DNA from: Streptomyces actinomycinicus
GTDB taxonomy: Bacteria > Actinomycetota > Actinomycetes > Streptomycetales > Streptomycetaceae
Direction of reading: 5' to 3'
DNA: 64,000 bases
NCBI RefSeq assembly: GCF_016741775.1
Contig: NZ_JAERRK010000005.1
Coordinates: forward strand, 248,001 to 312,000
In this document: positions 29,416-37,077 of the stretch, piece after piece
Layout of the letters: each line of letters begins with the position of its first letter
How positions within the stretch are numbered: position 1 is the first letter of the stretch
Notes under the pieces: model-generated
Told to the model about the DNA's origin: nothing
Seen by the model: only the letters and a program-made list of their open reading frames with translations
Database searches by the model: none
Made by a program: the position numbers and the translations under genes

Positions 29416-30593
29416 CGGGCGAGGTCCTTCCAGGCGACGTCCTTGTCGGTGCGCGGCTCGGCGGGCAGGCCCAGGACGCGCTCGGCGACGATGTTCAGCA
29501 GGACCTCGCTGGTCCCGCCCTCGATGCTGTTGCCCTTGGCGCGCAGATAGCGGTAGCCGGCGTCCCGGCCGGTGAAGTCGACCAGCTCGGGCCGGCGCAT
29601 GGTCCAGTCGTCGTACGACAGGCCTTCCGCGCCGCGCAGTTCCACCTCCAGGCCGCTGATCTCCTGGTTGAGGCGGGCGAAGGCGAGCTTCATGCCGGCG
29701 CCCTCGGGGCCGGGCTGGCCGACGACGAGCTGCTGGCGCAGCCGCTCGGCGGTGAGGCGGGAGACCTCGGCCTCGACCCACAGCTTGAGCAGCCGCTGGT
29801 GCAGGTCGTGGGTACGCAGTTCGGGGCGTTCGCGCCAGGTCCTGGCCACCGGGCCGATCATGCCGCCCTCGCGGGGCAGGGCCATGCCGCCGATGGCGAC
29901 GCGTTCGTTGTTGAGCGTGGTCTGGGCGACCCGCCAGCCGTCGCCGACCTCGCCGAGGCGGTGGGCGTCGGGGATGCGGACGCCGGTCAGGAAGACCTCG
30001 TTGAACTCGGCCTCGCCGGTGATCTGGCGCAGCGGCCGTACCTCGACGCCCGGGTCGGTCATGTCGCAGACGAAGTAGGTGATGCCCGCATGTTTGGGTA
30101 CGGCCGGGTCGGTGCGGGCGATGAGGATGGCCCAGCGGGCGAGGTGGGCGCTGGACGTCCACACCTTCTGCCCGTCGACGACCCAGCCGTCGCCCTCGCG
30201 GACGGCCCGGGTGCCGAGCGCGGCCAGGTCGGAGCCGGCGCCGGGCTCGCTGAACAGCTGGCACCAGACCTCCTCGCCGGTCCACAGGGGCCGCAGGAAG
30301 CGCCGCTTCTGCTCCTCGGTGCCGTACTTGAGGATCGTCGGCGCGGCCATGCCGAGGCCGATGCCGATGCGCCGGGGGTCGTTGTCGGGGGCGCCGGCGG
30401 CCTCCAGTTCGGCGTCCACGACGCCCTGGAGGGAACGCGGGACGCCGAGGCCGCCGAGGCCCTCGGGGTAGTGCACCCAGGCCAGGCCGGCGTCGAAGCG
30501 GGCCCGGAGGAAGTCCAGGCGGTCGGTGCTCGCGGGCGGATGCTGCGCGAGCAGGTCCCGTGTGCGGCGGCGCAGTTCTTCGGCGTCGGTCAT
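29412..30593 (-). CDS. Acyl-CoA dehydrogenase
   Basis: Canonical-length (393 aa) FAD-dependent acyl-CoA dehydrogenase. Conserved segments include CQLFSEPGAGSDLAALGTRA, VDGQKVWTSSAHLARWAIL and, near the C-terminus, LRAKGNSIEGGTSEVLLNIV. Its start overlaps the stop of the quinone oxidoreductase gene and its stop overlaps the start of the second dehydrogenase, so all three are translated from one message. The trio suggests degradation of a specific acid or side chain. Confidence 0.92.
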   Translation of the reverse strand: MTDAEELRRRTRDLLAQHPPASTDRLDFLRARFDAGLAWVHYPEGLGGLGVPRSLQGVVDAELEAAGAPDNDPRRIGIGLGMAAPTILKYGTEEQKRRFLRPLWTGEEVWCQLFSEPGAGSDLAALGTRAVREGDGWVVDGQKVWTSSAHLARWAILIARTDPAVPKHAGITYFVCDMTDPGVEVRPLRQITGEAEFNEVFLTGVRIPDAHRLGEVGDGWRVAQTTLNNERVAIGGMALPREGGMIGPVARTWRERPELRTHDLHQRLLKLWVEAEVSRLTAERLRQQLVVGQPGPEGAGMKLAFARLNQEISGLEVELRGAEGLSYDDWTMRRPELVDFTGRDAGYRYLRAKGNSIEGGTSEVLLNIVAERVLGLPAEPRTDKDVAWKDLAR

Positions 30594-31561
30594 GCGGCGG
30601 CTCCGTTCTCGGGCAGGACGGCGACCCGGCCGGTGGTCACCCCGTCGGCGACCCGCTGCACGGCCGCAGCCGCCTCGGCGAGCGGCACCCGCTCGCTCAC
30701 CAGCGGCTTGATCGCGCCCTGGGCGGCCAGTTCGGTCAGCTGCTCGTGGCAGTGCTGGACCAGCTTCGGGTTCTTGGTGTTGTACAGGCCCCAGTGCAGG
30801 CCGAGGATCGCGTAGTTCTTCACCAGGGCGTGGTTGAGGGCCGGGCTCGGGACGCCGCCACTGGCGAAGCCGACGACGACGATGCGGCCCTCGAAGGCGA
30901 CCAGCTTCGCGGACTGGGCGTACGCCTCGCCGCCGACCGGGTCGTAGATCACGTCGGCGCCCCGGCCGCCGGTGGCCTCCTTGACGGCCGCGACGACGTC
31001 CTCGCCACGCCGGTCGACGACCACGTCACAGCCCAGCTCGCGGGCGACGGCCGCCTTCTCGGCGCCACCGACCACGCCGATCACGGTGGCCCCGGCGGCC
31101 TTGCCGAGCTGCACGGCCGCGCTGCCCACGCCTCCGGCGGCGGCGTGCACGAGCAGGGTCTCCCCCGCTTCCAGGCGGGCCCGGCGGTGCAGGCCGAACC
31201 AGCCCGTCTGGTAGCCGATGTGCAGCGCGGCGGCCTCGGCGTCGTCCAGGGATTCGGGCGCGGGCAGCAGGGCGCGCGCGTCGGCGAGGGCGTACTCGGC
31301 GAAACCGCCGTGGGGCAGCGCGGGGTTGGCGATCACCCGGCGGCCGTCCTCGGTCTCGCCGCAGATCTCCACGCCCGGGGTGAAGGGCAGCGGCGGGCGC
31401 ACCTGGTACTGGCCGCGGCACAGCAGCGCGTCCGGGAAGTTGACGTTGGCGGCGCGCACCCGCAGCAGCACCTGGCCGTCACCGGGTGCGGGCCGCTCCA
31501 CCTCCGCCAGGCGCATCACCTCGCCCGGCTCGCCGTTCTCGTGCACTTGCCATGCCTGCAT
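30590..31561 (-). CDS. NADPH:quinone oxidoreductase, MDR family
   Basis: Zinc-free medium-chain dehydrogenase of 323 residues. The N-terminal catalytic domain contains RAANVNFPDALLCRGQYQ; the Rossmann domain contains VHAAAGGVGSAAVQLGKAAG, the pattern of quinone oxidoreductases and related enoyl reductases. ADVIYDPVGGEAYAQ and GRIVVVGFASGG follow. ATG 31561 follows GGAGG. It is the first gene of a three-gene operon with two acyl-CoA dehydrogenases and has a promoter with an inverted-repeat operator about 40 nt upstream. It may reoxidise or reduce an intermediate of the same pathway. Confidence 0.9.
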   Translation of the reverse strand: MQAWQVHENGEPGEVMRLAEVERPAPGDGQVLLRVRAANVNFPDALLCRGQYQVRPPLPFTPGVEICGETEDGRRVIANPALPHGGFAEYALADARALLPAPESLDDAEAAALHIGYQTGWFGLHRRARLEAGETLLVHAAAGGVGSAAVQLGKAAGATVIGVVGGAEKAAVARELGCDVVVDRRGEDVVAAVKEATGGRGADVIYDPVGGEAYAQSAKLVAFEGRIVVVGFASGGVPSPALNHALVKNYAILGLHWGLYNTKNPKLVQHCHEQLTELAAQGAIKPLVSERVPLAEAAAAVQRVADGVTTGRVAVLPENGAAA

Positions 31562-31607
31562 GCGGTGCCTCCACGGGGGACTGCTTCGTCTGACCGGGTC
31601 CGACCGC

Positions 31608-31624
31608 ATACTAAGCGGTCGCTT
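31608..31624 (-). promoter_or_regulatory. -10 box TAGTAT with operator AAGCGGTCGCTT
   Basis: On the minus strand TAGTAT (plus 31608-31613) is overlapped by the inverted repeat AAGCG-GT-CGCTT (31613-31624). Transcription would begin about 40 nt before the oxidoreductase ATG. The arrangement is typical of a repressor blocking the -10; a TetR protein is likely but not encoded next to it. Confidence 0.5.
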
Positions 31625-31650
31625 GCCGATCAGGGAACAGTCCTCCGCCG

Positions 31651-32226
31651 TCACTTCCGGGACGTAGGCCGCGCCCGTACGTGCATCCGCTCCCCCTGGG
31701 GCCCGAACAGGCTCAGGAACTCCACCGGCCCTTCCCCGGCCGACCCGAACCAGTGCGGGACGCGCGTGTCGAACTCGGCCGCCTCCCCCGCGGTCAGCAC
31801 CACATCGTGCTGACCGAGCACCAGCCGCAGCCGCCCGGCCAGCACGTACAGCCACTCATAGCCCTCGTGGGTCCGCGGGTCCGGCTCGGCCGTCCGCTGC
31901 GGCTCGACCACCTTGTAGGCCTGCAGCCCGCCCGGCTGGCGGGTCAGCGGATACATCGTCCGGCCGTGCCGCACGATCGGCTTGGCCCGCACCCGGGGGT
32001 CGCCGACCGGCGGGGCGCCGACCAGTTCGTCCAGCGGGACCTGGTGGGCCTGGGCGATGGGCAGCAGCAGCTCCAGGCTGGGTTTGCGCAGGCCGGACTC
32101 CAGCCGGGAGAGGGTGCTGACGGAGATGCCGGTGGACTCGGACAGCGCCGCCAGGGTCACTTCCCGCTCCTTCCGGATCCGCCGCAGCCGCGGGCCCACC
32201 TCGGCGAGAACGTCGTCGGTACTCAT
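31651..32226 (-). CDS. XRE-family regulator with C-terminal cupin domain
   Basis: A 191-residue DNA-binding regulator. Residues about 12-67 form a helix-turn-helix (LRRIRKEREVTLAALSEST, then STLSRLESGLRKPS). From about 115 a small cupin barrel follows (EGYEWLYVLAGRLRLVLGQH, then AEFDTRVPHWFG), the usual ligand-sensing partner in this subfamily. ATG 32226 has no ribosome site but stands 7 nt after a -10 box, so the mRNA is probably leaderless. It is divergent from a truncated flavoprotein gene and lies behind the acyl-CoA dehydrogenase operon. An inverted repeat over its own promoter suggests autoregulation. Confidence 0.92.
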   Translation of the reverse strand: MSTDDVLAEVGPRLRRIRKEREVTLAALSESTGISVSTLSRLESGLRKPSLELLLPIAQAHQVPLDELVGAPPVGDPRVRAKPIVRHGRTMYPLTRQPGGLQAYKVVEPQRTAEPDPRTHEGYEWLYVLAGRLRLVLGQHDVVLTAGEAAEFDTRVPHWFGSAGEGPVEFLSLFGPQGERMHVRARPTSRK

Positions 32227-32261
32227 ACCCGTATTGCAGATTCGGCAACGGAGTTTGTCAA
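32226..32261 (-). promoter_or_regulatory. Leaderless promoter with inverted repeat TTGC-N7-GCAA
   Basis: On the minus strand TTGACA (plus 32256-32261), a 17-bp spacer and TGCAAT (plus 32233-32238) place the transcription start on the A of the ATG at 32226. The inverted repeat TTGC-N7-GCAA at 32234-32248 covers the -10 and spacer and is a likely binding site of the XRE regulator itself. Confidence 0.6.
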
Positions 32262-32304
32262 TGCGGCACCGGCTGGGCGACCGTCGGCGGCGGAGGTGGT
32301 CACC

Positions 32305-32823
32305 ATGACCGAGAGCTGGGAAGTGGTCGTCGTCGGGGGCGGTGCGGCCGGGCTGTCCGCCGCGCTGGTACTCGGGCGGGCCCGGCGCCGCACCCTGGTC
32401 GTCGACGCCGGCGAACCACGCAACGCGCCGTCCGCCCACATGCAGGGCTACCTGTCCCGGGACGGCATGTCCCCGGCCGAGTTCCTGGCCGTGGGGCGGG
32501 AGGAGACCGCCCGGTACGGGGTGCAGCTGGTCCGGGACCGGGTGGTGGACGCGACCGGCGGCGAGGGCTTCACCGTGGTCCTCGCGAGCGGCCGTACCGT
32601 ACGGGCCCGGCACGGCCTGGGCGCCGAGATGCGCGAAACGCCGTTCGGCAGCTACCCGGTGATCGACGAACGGGGCCTGACGAGCGTGCCCGGCCTGTGG
32701 GCCGCGGGCAACGTGAGCGGCTTCGCCGAGCAGGTGATCAACGCAGCCGACCGCGGCCACCGGGCCGGCGCGGCGATCAACGGCGACCTCCTCTACACCG
32801 GCCTGGACAAAGGCACCCCCTGA
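32305..32823 (+). pseudogene. Internally deleted thioredoxin-reductase-like flavoprotein
   Basis: A 172-codon frame from ATG 32305 (GGAGG upstream) starts like an FAD-dependent pyridine nucleotide-disulfide oxidoreductase: VVVVGGGAAGLSAALVLGRA, then AGEPRNAPSAHMQGYLSRDG. It ends like one as well: TSVPGLWAAGNVSGFAEQVI to GAAINGDLL. Between about residues 102 and 106 the sequence jumps from ASGRTVRARH to GLGAEMRE, skipping what in relatives of about 300 residues is the NADP-binding domain and any redox motif. The frame is intact, so an internal in-frame deletion is inferred. The product would keep the FAD fold but lack NADP binding; it is probably non-functional as a reductase. Confidence 0.65.
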
Positions 32824-32836
32824 CCGCGCACCCCCG

Positions 32837-32952
32837 GCCCCCACAGGGGCGCGAGGAACTGCGCGACAGGCCACCACCCACCCGCACAAGACACACACCC
32901 CAGCCCCCACAGGGGCGCGAGGAACTGCGCGACAAGCCACCACGCACCCGCA
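32837..32952. repeat. Two copies of a Streptomyces dispersed repeat
   Basis: The block GCCCCCACAGGGGCGCGAGG, continuing with AACTGCGCGACA, occurs at 32837 and 32903, period 66 bp. The CCCC-ACA-GGGG part forms a small hairpin. I recall this sequence as common in intergenic regions of many Streptomyces; a reverse-orientation relative lies at about 46150. Confidence 0.7.
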
Positions 32953-32957
32953 CCTCA

Positions 32958-33060
32958 CGACGCACCCGGCACCCGCATCCGCACCCGCACCCCGCACCCG
33001 GCACCCGGCACCCGGCACCCGGCACCCGCACCCGCACCGCACGACGCACCGGCACCCGGA
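32958..33060. repeat. Low-complexity CACCCG/CACCCGG repeat
   Basis: Runs of 6- and 7-bp units (GCACCC, GCACCCG) fill the interval before the DNA ligase gene. No gene is seen here. Confidence 0.8.
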
Positions 33061-33100
33061 GAACGGCGCATCCGGCGGAGCCCTGAGGCACCATGACTGC

Positions 33101-34639
33101 ATGCTGCTGACCCGGTTGGCCGAGGTGTCCCGGGAGGTCGCCGCCACGGCGGCCCGGTCCCGCAAGACGGAGCTGCTCGCTCAGCTGTTCCGGGACGCGG
33201 AGGCGGACGACGTGCCGATCGTCATCCCCTACCTGGCCGGACGGCTGCCGCAGGGCCGGCTGGGAGTCGGCTGGAAGGTGCTCGGCCGCCGGGTCCCGCC
33301 CGCCGCCGTGCCCACGCTGACCGTCGCCGAGGTCGACGCCCGGCTCACCGAACTGGGCAAGGTGTCCGGACCCGGTTCCCAGACGGAGCGGGCCCGGATC
33401 GTCGGCGAGCTGATGGCGGCGGCCACCGAGGAGGAGCAGCGCTTCCTGCTCGGCCTGCTCACCGGCGAGGTCCGGCAGGGCGCCCTGGACGCGGTCGCGG
33501 TGGAGGGGCTGGCCCGGGCGACCGGCGCGGGCCCGGCGGACGTACGGCGGGCCGTGATGCTCGCCGGCTCACTGCAGACGGTGGCGCAGGCGCTGCTCGG
33601 CGACGGTCCCGGCGCGCTGGAGCGGTTCCGGCTGACCGTCGGCCGCCCGGTGCTGCCGATGCTGGCGCACAGCGCGTCGTCGGTCGCCGAGGCGGTGGAG
33701 AAGCTGGGCGCCTGCGCGGTGGAGGAGAAGCTGGACGGCATCCGGGTCCAGGTCCACCGGGACGGCGACACGGTACAGGTGCACACCCGCACCCTGGACG
33801 ACATCACCGACCGGCTGCCCGAAGTGACGGCGGCGGCACTGCGGTTGCGGGGCGAGCGGTTCATCCTGGACGGCGAGGTGATCTCGTTCGACGCGGCGGG
33901 CCGGCCCCGCTCCTTCCAGGACACGGCCGGCCGGGTGGGCTCCCGGACGGACGTGGCGAAGGCCGCCGAGGAGACCCCGGTCTCCCCCGTCTTCTTCGAC
34001 GCCCTGTCCGTCGACGGCCACGACCTGCTCGACCTGCCCTTCGCCGACCGGCACGCGGAGCTGGCCCGGCTGGTGCCGGAGCCGATGCGGGTGCGCCGTA
34101 CGGTCGCCGCCGGGCCGGAGGACACCCCGGAGGCGGAACGCTTCCTCGCCGACACCCTGGCCCGGGGCCACGAGGGGGTCGTGGTCAAGGCCCTGGACGC
34201 GCCGTACAGCGCGGGACGGCGCGGTGCCTCTTGGCTGAAGGTCAAGCCCGTGCACACGCTCGACCTTGTGGTGCTGGCCGCCGAGTGGGGCCACGGCCGC
34301 CGCACGGGCAGGCTCTCCAACCTCCACCTGGGCGCCCGCACCGCGGACGGCACCTTCGCCATGCTCGGCAAGACCTTCAAGGGCATGACCGACGCGATGC
34401 TCGCCTGGCAGACCGAGCGGCTCTCGGAGCTTGCCGTCGAGGAGACCGGCTGGGGGGTGCGGGTGCGTCCCGAACTCGTCGTGGAGATCGCCTACGACGG
34501 CCTCCAGCGCTCCAGCCGGTACCCGGCCGGCGTCACCCTGCGCTTCGCCCGGGTGGTCCGCTACCGCGAGGACAAGCGCGCCGAGGAGGCGGATACGGTG
34601 GAGGCCCTGCTGTCGGCCCATCCGGAGGTCAAGCCGTGA
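33101..34639 (+). CDS. ATP-dependent DNA ligase (LigB-type)
   Basis: Seals nicks in DNA with ATP, an accessory to the NAD-dependent replicative ligase. The 512 residues comprise an N-terminal DNA-binding domain (about 1-190), an adenylation domain with the nucleotide-accepting lysine in EEKLDGIRVQ, then RFILDGEVISFD, GHEGVVVKALDAPY and SWLKVKPVHTLDLVV, and a C-terminal OB-fold (NLHLGARTADGTFAMLGKTF). This order matches the archaeal/actinobacterial LigB group. Start is ATG 33101; no clear ribosome site is present. The NUDIX gene that follows overlaps the stop, so they form an operon, perhaps with a repair or nucleotide-cleansing role. Confidence 0.92.
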   Translation: MLLTRLAEVSREVAATAARSRKTELLAQLFRDAEADDVPIVIPYLAGRLPQGRLGVGWKVLGRRVPPAAVPTLTVAEVDARLTELGKVSGPGSQTERARIVGELMAAATEEEQRFLLGLLTGEVRQGALDAVAVEGLARATGAGPADVRRAVMLAGSLQTVAQALLGDGPGALERFRLTVGRPVLPMLAHSASSVAEAVEKLGACAVEEKLDGIRVQVHRDGDTVQVHTRTLDDITDRLPEVTAAALRLRGERFILDGEVISFDAAGRPRSFQDTAGRVGSRTDVAKAAEETPVSPVFFDALSVDGHDLLDLPFADRHAELARLVPEPMRVRRTVAAGPEDTPEAERFLADTLARGHEGVVVKALDAPYSAGRRGASWLKVKPVHTLDLVVLAAEWGHGRRTGRLSNLHLGARTADGTFAMLGKTFKGMTDAMLAWQTERLSELAVEETGWGVRVRPELVVEIAYDGLQRSSRYPAGVTLRFARVVRYREDKRAEEADTVEALLSAHPEVKP

Positions 34640-35109
34640 CGGTACGGACGACGAAGCGCAGCGCGGGACTGCTGCTGTTCCGGCACACCGACGAGGGCCT
34701 GGAGGTGTTGCTCGGCCACATGGGCGGCCCCTTCTTCATGAAGAAGGACGCCGGGGCGTGGACCGTGCCGAAGGGCGAGTACGAACCCGGCGAGCCGGCC
34801 TGGGAGGCGGCCCGCCGGGAGTTCCGCGAGGAGCTGGGGCTGGCGCCGCCCGACGGGGAGGCCGTACCGCTCGGCGAGGTCGTGCAGTCCAACGGCAAGA
34901 TCGTCACGGCGTGGGCGGTGGAGGCCGACCTCGACCCGGAGACGATCGAGCCGGGCACCTTCACCATGGAGTGGCCGCCGCGGTCCGGCCGGACACAGGA
35001 GTTCCCGGAGCTGGACCGGGTGGCGTGGCTCGGTCTGGACCGGGCCCGTGCGGTGATCGTCACGGCCCAGGCGGCGTTTCTCGACCGGCTGGCGGAGCAC
35101 TCGGGCTGA
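34636..35109 (+). CDS. NUDIX hydrolase
   Basis: Hydrolyses a nucleoside diphosphate linked to another moiety; the substrate is unknown. The 157 residues carry a NUDIX box, beginning near GEYEPGEPAWEAARREFREE and ending LGL, with the metal-binding REFREEL. SAGLLLFRHTDEGLEVLLGH at the N-terminus is typical of the subgroup. GTG 34636 overlaps the ligase stop by four bases and has GGAGG upstream; an alternative frame extending to 34231 overlaps the ligase and is rejected. Coupling to a DNA ligase suggests removal of damaged nucleotides or ligase-related adenylates, which is inference. Confidence 0.9.
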   Translation: MTVRTTKRSAGLLLFRHTDEGLEVLLGHMGGPFFMKKDAGAWTVPKGEYEPGEPAWEAARREFREELGLAPPDGEAVPLGEVVQSNGKIVTAWAVEADLDPETIEPGTFTMEWPPRSGRTQEFPELDRVAWLGLDRARAVIVTAQAAFLDRLAEHSG

Positions 35110-35185
35110 GCGGGGGACCGTCGCGTTGCGACTTGCCGGGCCGCGCGCGAAGGTCGAGACAAGCCCGCTCCCAGGGAGGTCAGCC

Positions 35186-36571
35186 ATGCCCATCGCAACG
35201 GTGAACCCGGCGAACGGCGAGACGCTCAAGACGTACGAGCCCATGGGTGAGGAGGAGCTGGAACGCCGGCTCCAGCTCGCCGAGGCCACGTTCCGCACGT
35301 ACCGGACGACCGCGTTCGCCGACCGCGCCCTGCTGCTGAACAAGGCCGCCGATCTGCTGGACGAGGACCAGCAGGAGATCGGCCGGGTCATGACCACCGA
35401 GATGGGCAAGCCGGTCAAGCAGGCCCGCGCCGAGGCCGCGAAGTGTGCCAAGGCGATGCGCTGGTACGCCGCCAACGCCGAGCGGCTGCTGGCCGACGAG
35501 GAGCCCGCCGAGTCGGACGTGCGGGACTCGGGTGCCAGCCGGGTGCGGGTCCGCTACCGCCCGCTCGGTCCGGTCCTCGCGGTGATGCCCTGGAACTTCC
35601 CCCTCTGGCAGGTGGTCCGGTTCGCCGCGCCCGCCCTGATGGCGGGCAACGTGGGGCTGCTCAAGCACGCCTCCAACGTTCCCCAGACGGCTCTTTACCT
35701 GGAGGACCTCTTCCACCGGGCGGGGTTCCAGGAGGGCTGCTTCCAGACGCTGCTGATCGGCTCGGGCGCGGTGGACGACGTCCTGCGCGACGACCGTGTC
35801 AAGGCGGCCACCCTCACCGGCAGCGAGCCCGCGGGCCGGGCGGTCGCCTCCACCTCCGGGGAGATGATCAAGAAGACGGTGCTGGAGCTGGGCGGCAGCG
35901 ATCCCTTTGTCGTCATGCCCTCCGCCGACCTCGACCGGGCGGCCGCGGTCGCGGTGACCGCGCGGGTGCAGAACAACGGTCAGTCCTGCATCGCCGCCAA
36001 GCGGTTCATCGTGCACACCGACGTCTACGACGCCTTCGCCGAGAAGTTCGTCGCGGGCATGGAGGCCCTCAGGACCGGTGACCCGCTGGAGGAGGACACC
36101 GAGATCGGACCGCTCGCCAGCGAGCAGGGGCGCAAGGACGTGGAGGAACTGGTCGACGACGCGAAGCGCAGCGGCGCCCAGGTGCTGTGCGGCGGACAGC
36201 GGCCGGACGGACCCGGCTGGTACTACCCGCCGACCGTGCTCGCCGGCATCACCAGGGAGATGCGCATCCACCGGGAGGAGGCGTTCGGGCCGGTCGCCAC
36301 GCTGTACCGGGCCGGCGATCTTGACGAGGCGGTCCTGATCGCCAACGACTCCCCGTTCGGCCTGAGTTCGAACGCGTGGACGCGGGACGAGAACGAGGTG
36401 GAGCGGTTCGCGCGGGACCTGGAGGCGGGCGCGGTCTACGTGAACGGGATGACCGCCTCGCACCCGGCGTTCCCGTTCGGTGGTGTGAAGCGCTCGGGGT
36501 ACGGGCGTGAGCTGTCCGGGCACGGTATCCGGGAGTTCTGCAACATCACCACGGTTTGGCAGGGTGCGTGA
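35186..36571 (+). CDS. NADP-dependent succinate-semialdehyde dehydrogenase type
   Basis: Aldehyde dehydrogenase of 461 residues, likely converting succinate semialdehyde to succinate in 4-aminobutyrate breakdown. Features include VLAVMPWNFPLWQVVRFAAP, TVLELGGSDPFVV with the general base, and NNGQSCIAAKRF with the catalytic Cys; EEAFGPVATLYR and FPFGGVKRSGYGRELSGHG end the domain. The short N-terminus and ELGGSDPFV form match GabD-like enzymes. ATG 35186 follows GGGAGG. It stands between the NUDIX gene and a small leaderless gene. Other short aldehydes are possible substrates. Confidence 0.88.
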   Translation: MPIATVNPANGETLKTYEPMGEEELERRLQLAEATFRTYRTTAFADRALLLNKAADLLDEDQQEIGRVMTTEMGKPVKQARAEAAKCAKAMRWYAANAERLLADEEPAESDVRDSGASRVRVRYRPLGPVLAVMPWNFPLWQVVRFAAPALMAGNVGLLKHASNVPQTALYLEDLFHRAGFQEGCFQTLLIGSGAVDDVLRDDRVKAATLTGSEPAGRAVASTSGEMIKKTVLELGGSDPFVVMPSADLDRAAAVAVTARVQNNGQSCIAAKRFIVHTDVYDAFAEKFVAGMEALRTGDPLEEDTEIGPLASEQGRKDVEELVDDAKRSGAQVLCGGQRPDGPGWYYPPTVLAGITREMRIHREEAFGPVATLYRAGDLDEAVLIANDSPFGLSSNAWTRDENEVERFARDLEAGAVYVNGMTASHPAFPFGGVKRSGYGRELSGHGIREFCNITTVWQGA

Positions 36572-36596
36572 GCACTGCGGGGCTACCATCCCATTT

Positions 36597-36830
36597 GTGA
36601 ACCGCGAAGTGACCCTGCCTCTGATCGTCGACGACCGCGGCGCCCTGCAGGTCGCCGCGGCCGACGTGAGTAAGTTGCTGCGGACCGTCGGTGCGCGGTG
36701 GCTGCATCTCGTCGAGGACGGGGAGCAGCGGCTCGACGAGGACACCGTCGCCGCTCTGACCATCGAGCTGGCGAAGCTGGCGGATCGCATCGACGTGGCC
36801 TGCATCGCGCACAGCAGCGGAGCGCCGTGA
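36597..36830 (+). CDS. Small conserved protein (possible DUF6213)
   Basis: A 77-residue soluble protein: REVTLPLIVDDRGALQVAAA, ADVSKLLRTVGARWLHLVED, then an acidic helix and VACIAHSSG. GTG 36597 has no ribosome site but follows a TACCAT box (36584-36589) by 7 nt, so the message may be leaderless; ORF extension to 36507 overlaps the dehydrogenase. I recall similar short proteins upstream of rppA in Streptomyces, some labelled DUF6213, but cannot confirm. Function unknown. Confidence 0.7.
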   Translation: MNREVTLPLIVDDRGALQVAAADVSKLLRTVGARWLHLVEDGEQRLDEDTVAALTIELAKLADRIDVACIAHSSGAP

Positions 36831-36967
36831 CGGCACCGCCGGACCGCGTCGCAGCTGCCCGGGCCCTCCCCGCGTGGCCCTAACGTCACCAGGCGCGTTT
36901 TCCCTCGTCCGGCCGCAGAAACCGCCCTTCGAGCCCGACCCGGGGTCCCCGGTTCGGAGTAACCCAA

Positions 36968-37055
36968 CGGGAGATCATCGTCCTCCCGGGTGACGGTGGG
37001 TGTAGCACCCAAAGAGGTGAACCACCTACTGGCCGGCGGGCGAAACCCTGCCGGC
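36968..37055 (+). promoter_or_regulatory. Structured 5' leader of rppA with four hairpins
   Basis: Four stem-loops follow each other directly before rppA: CGGGAG/CTCCCG (36968-36988), GGGTG-TAG-CACCC (36998-37010), AGGTG-AAC-CACCT (37015-37027), and GCCGGC-GGG/CCC-GCCGGC with a CGAAA loop (37032-37055). Two of them have three-base loops. The last ends 22 nt before the ATG. I could not assign it to a known riboswitch class. It may be an RNA switch, a leader for mRNA stability, or a cluster of operators in DNA. Confidence 0.5.
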
Positions 37056-37077
37056 AACCGGAAAGCAGGGACGGTTC

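Noticed and set aside
36968..37055. SAM-type riboswitch before rppA
   Set aside because: GCCGGCAACC recalls SAM-IV, but the other conserved blocks and the pseudoknot are not visible.
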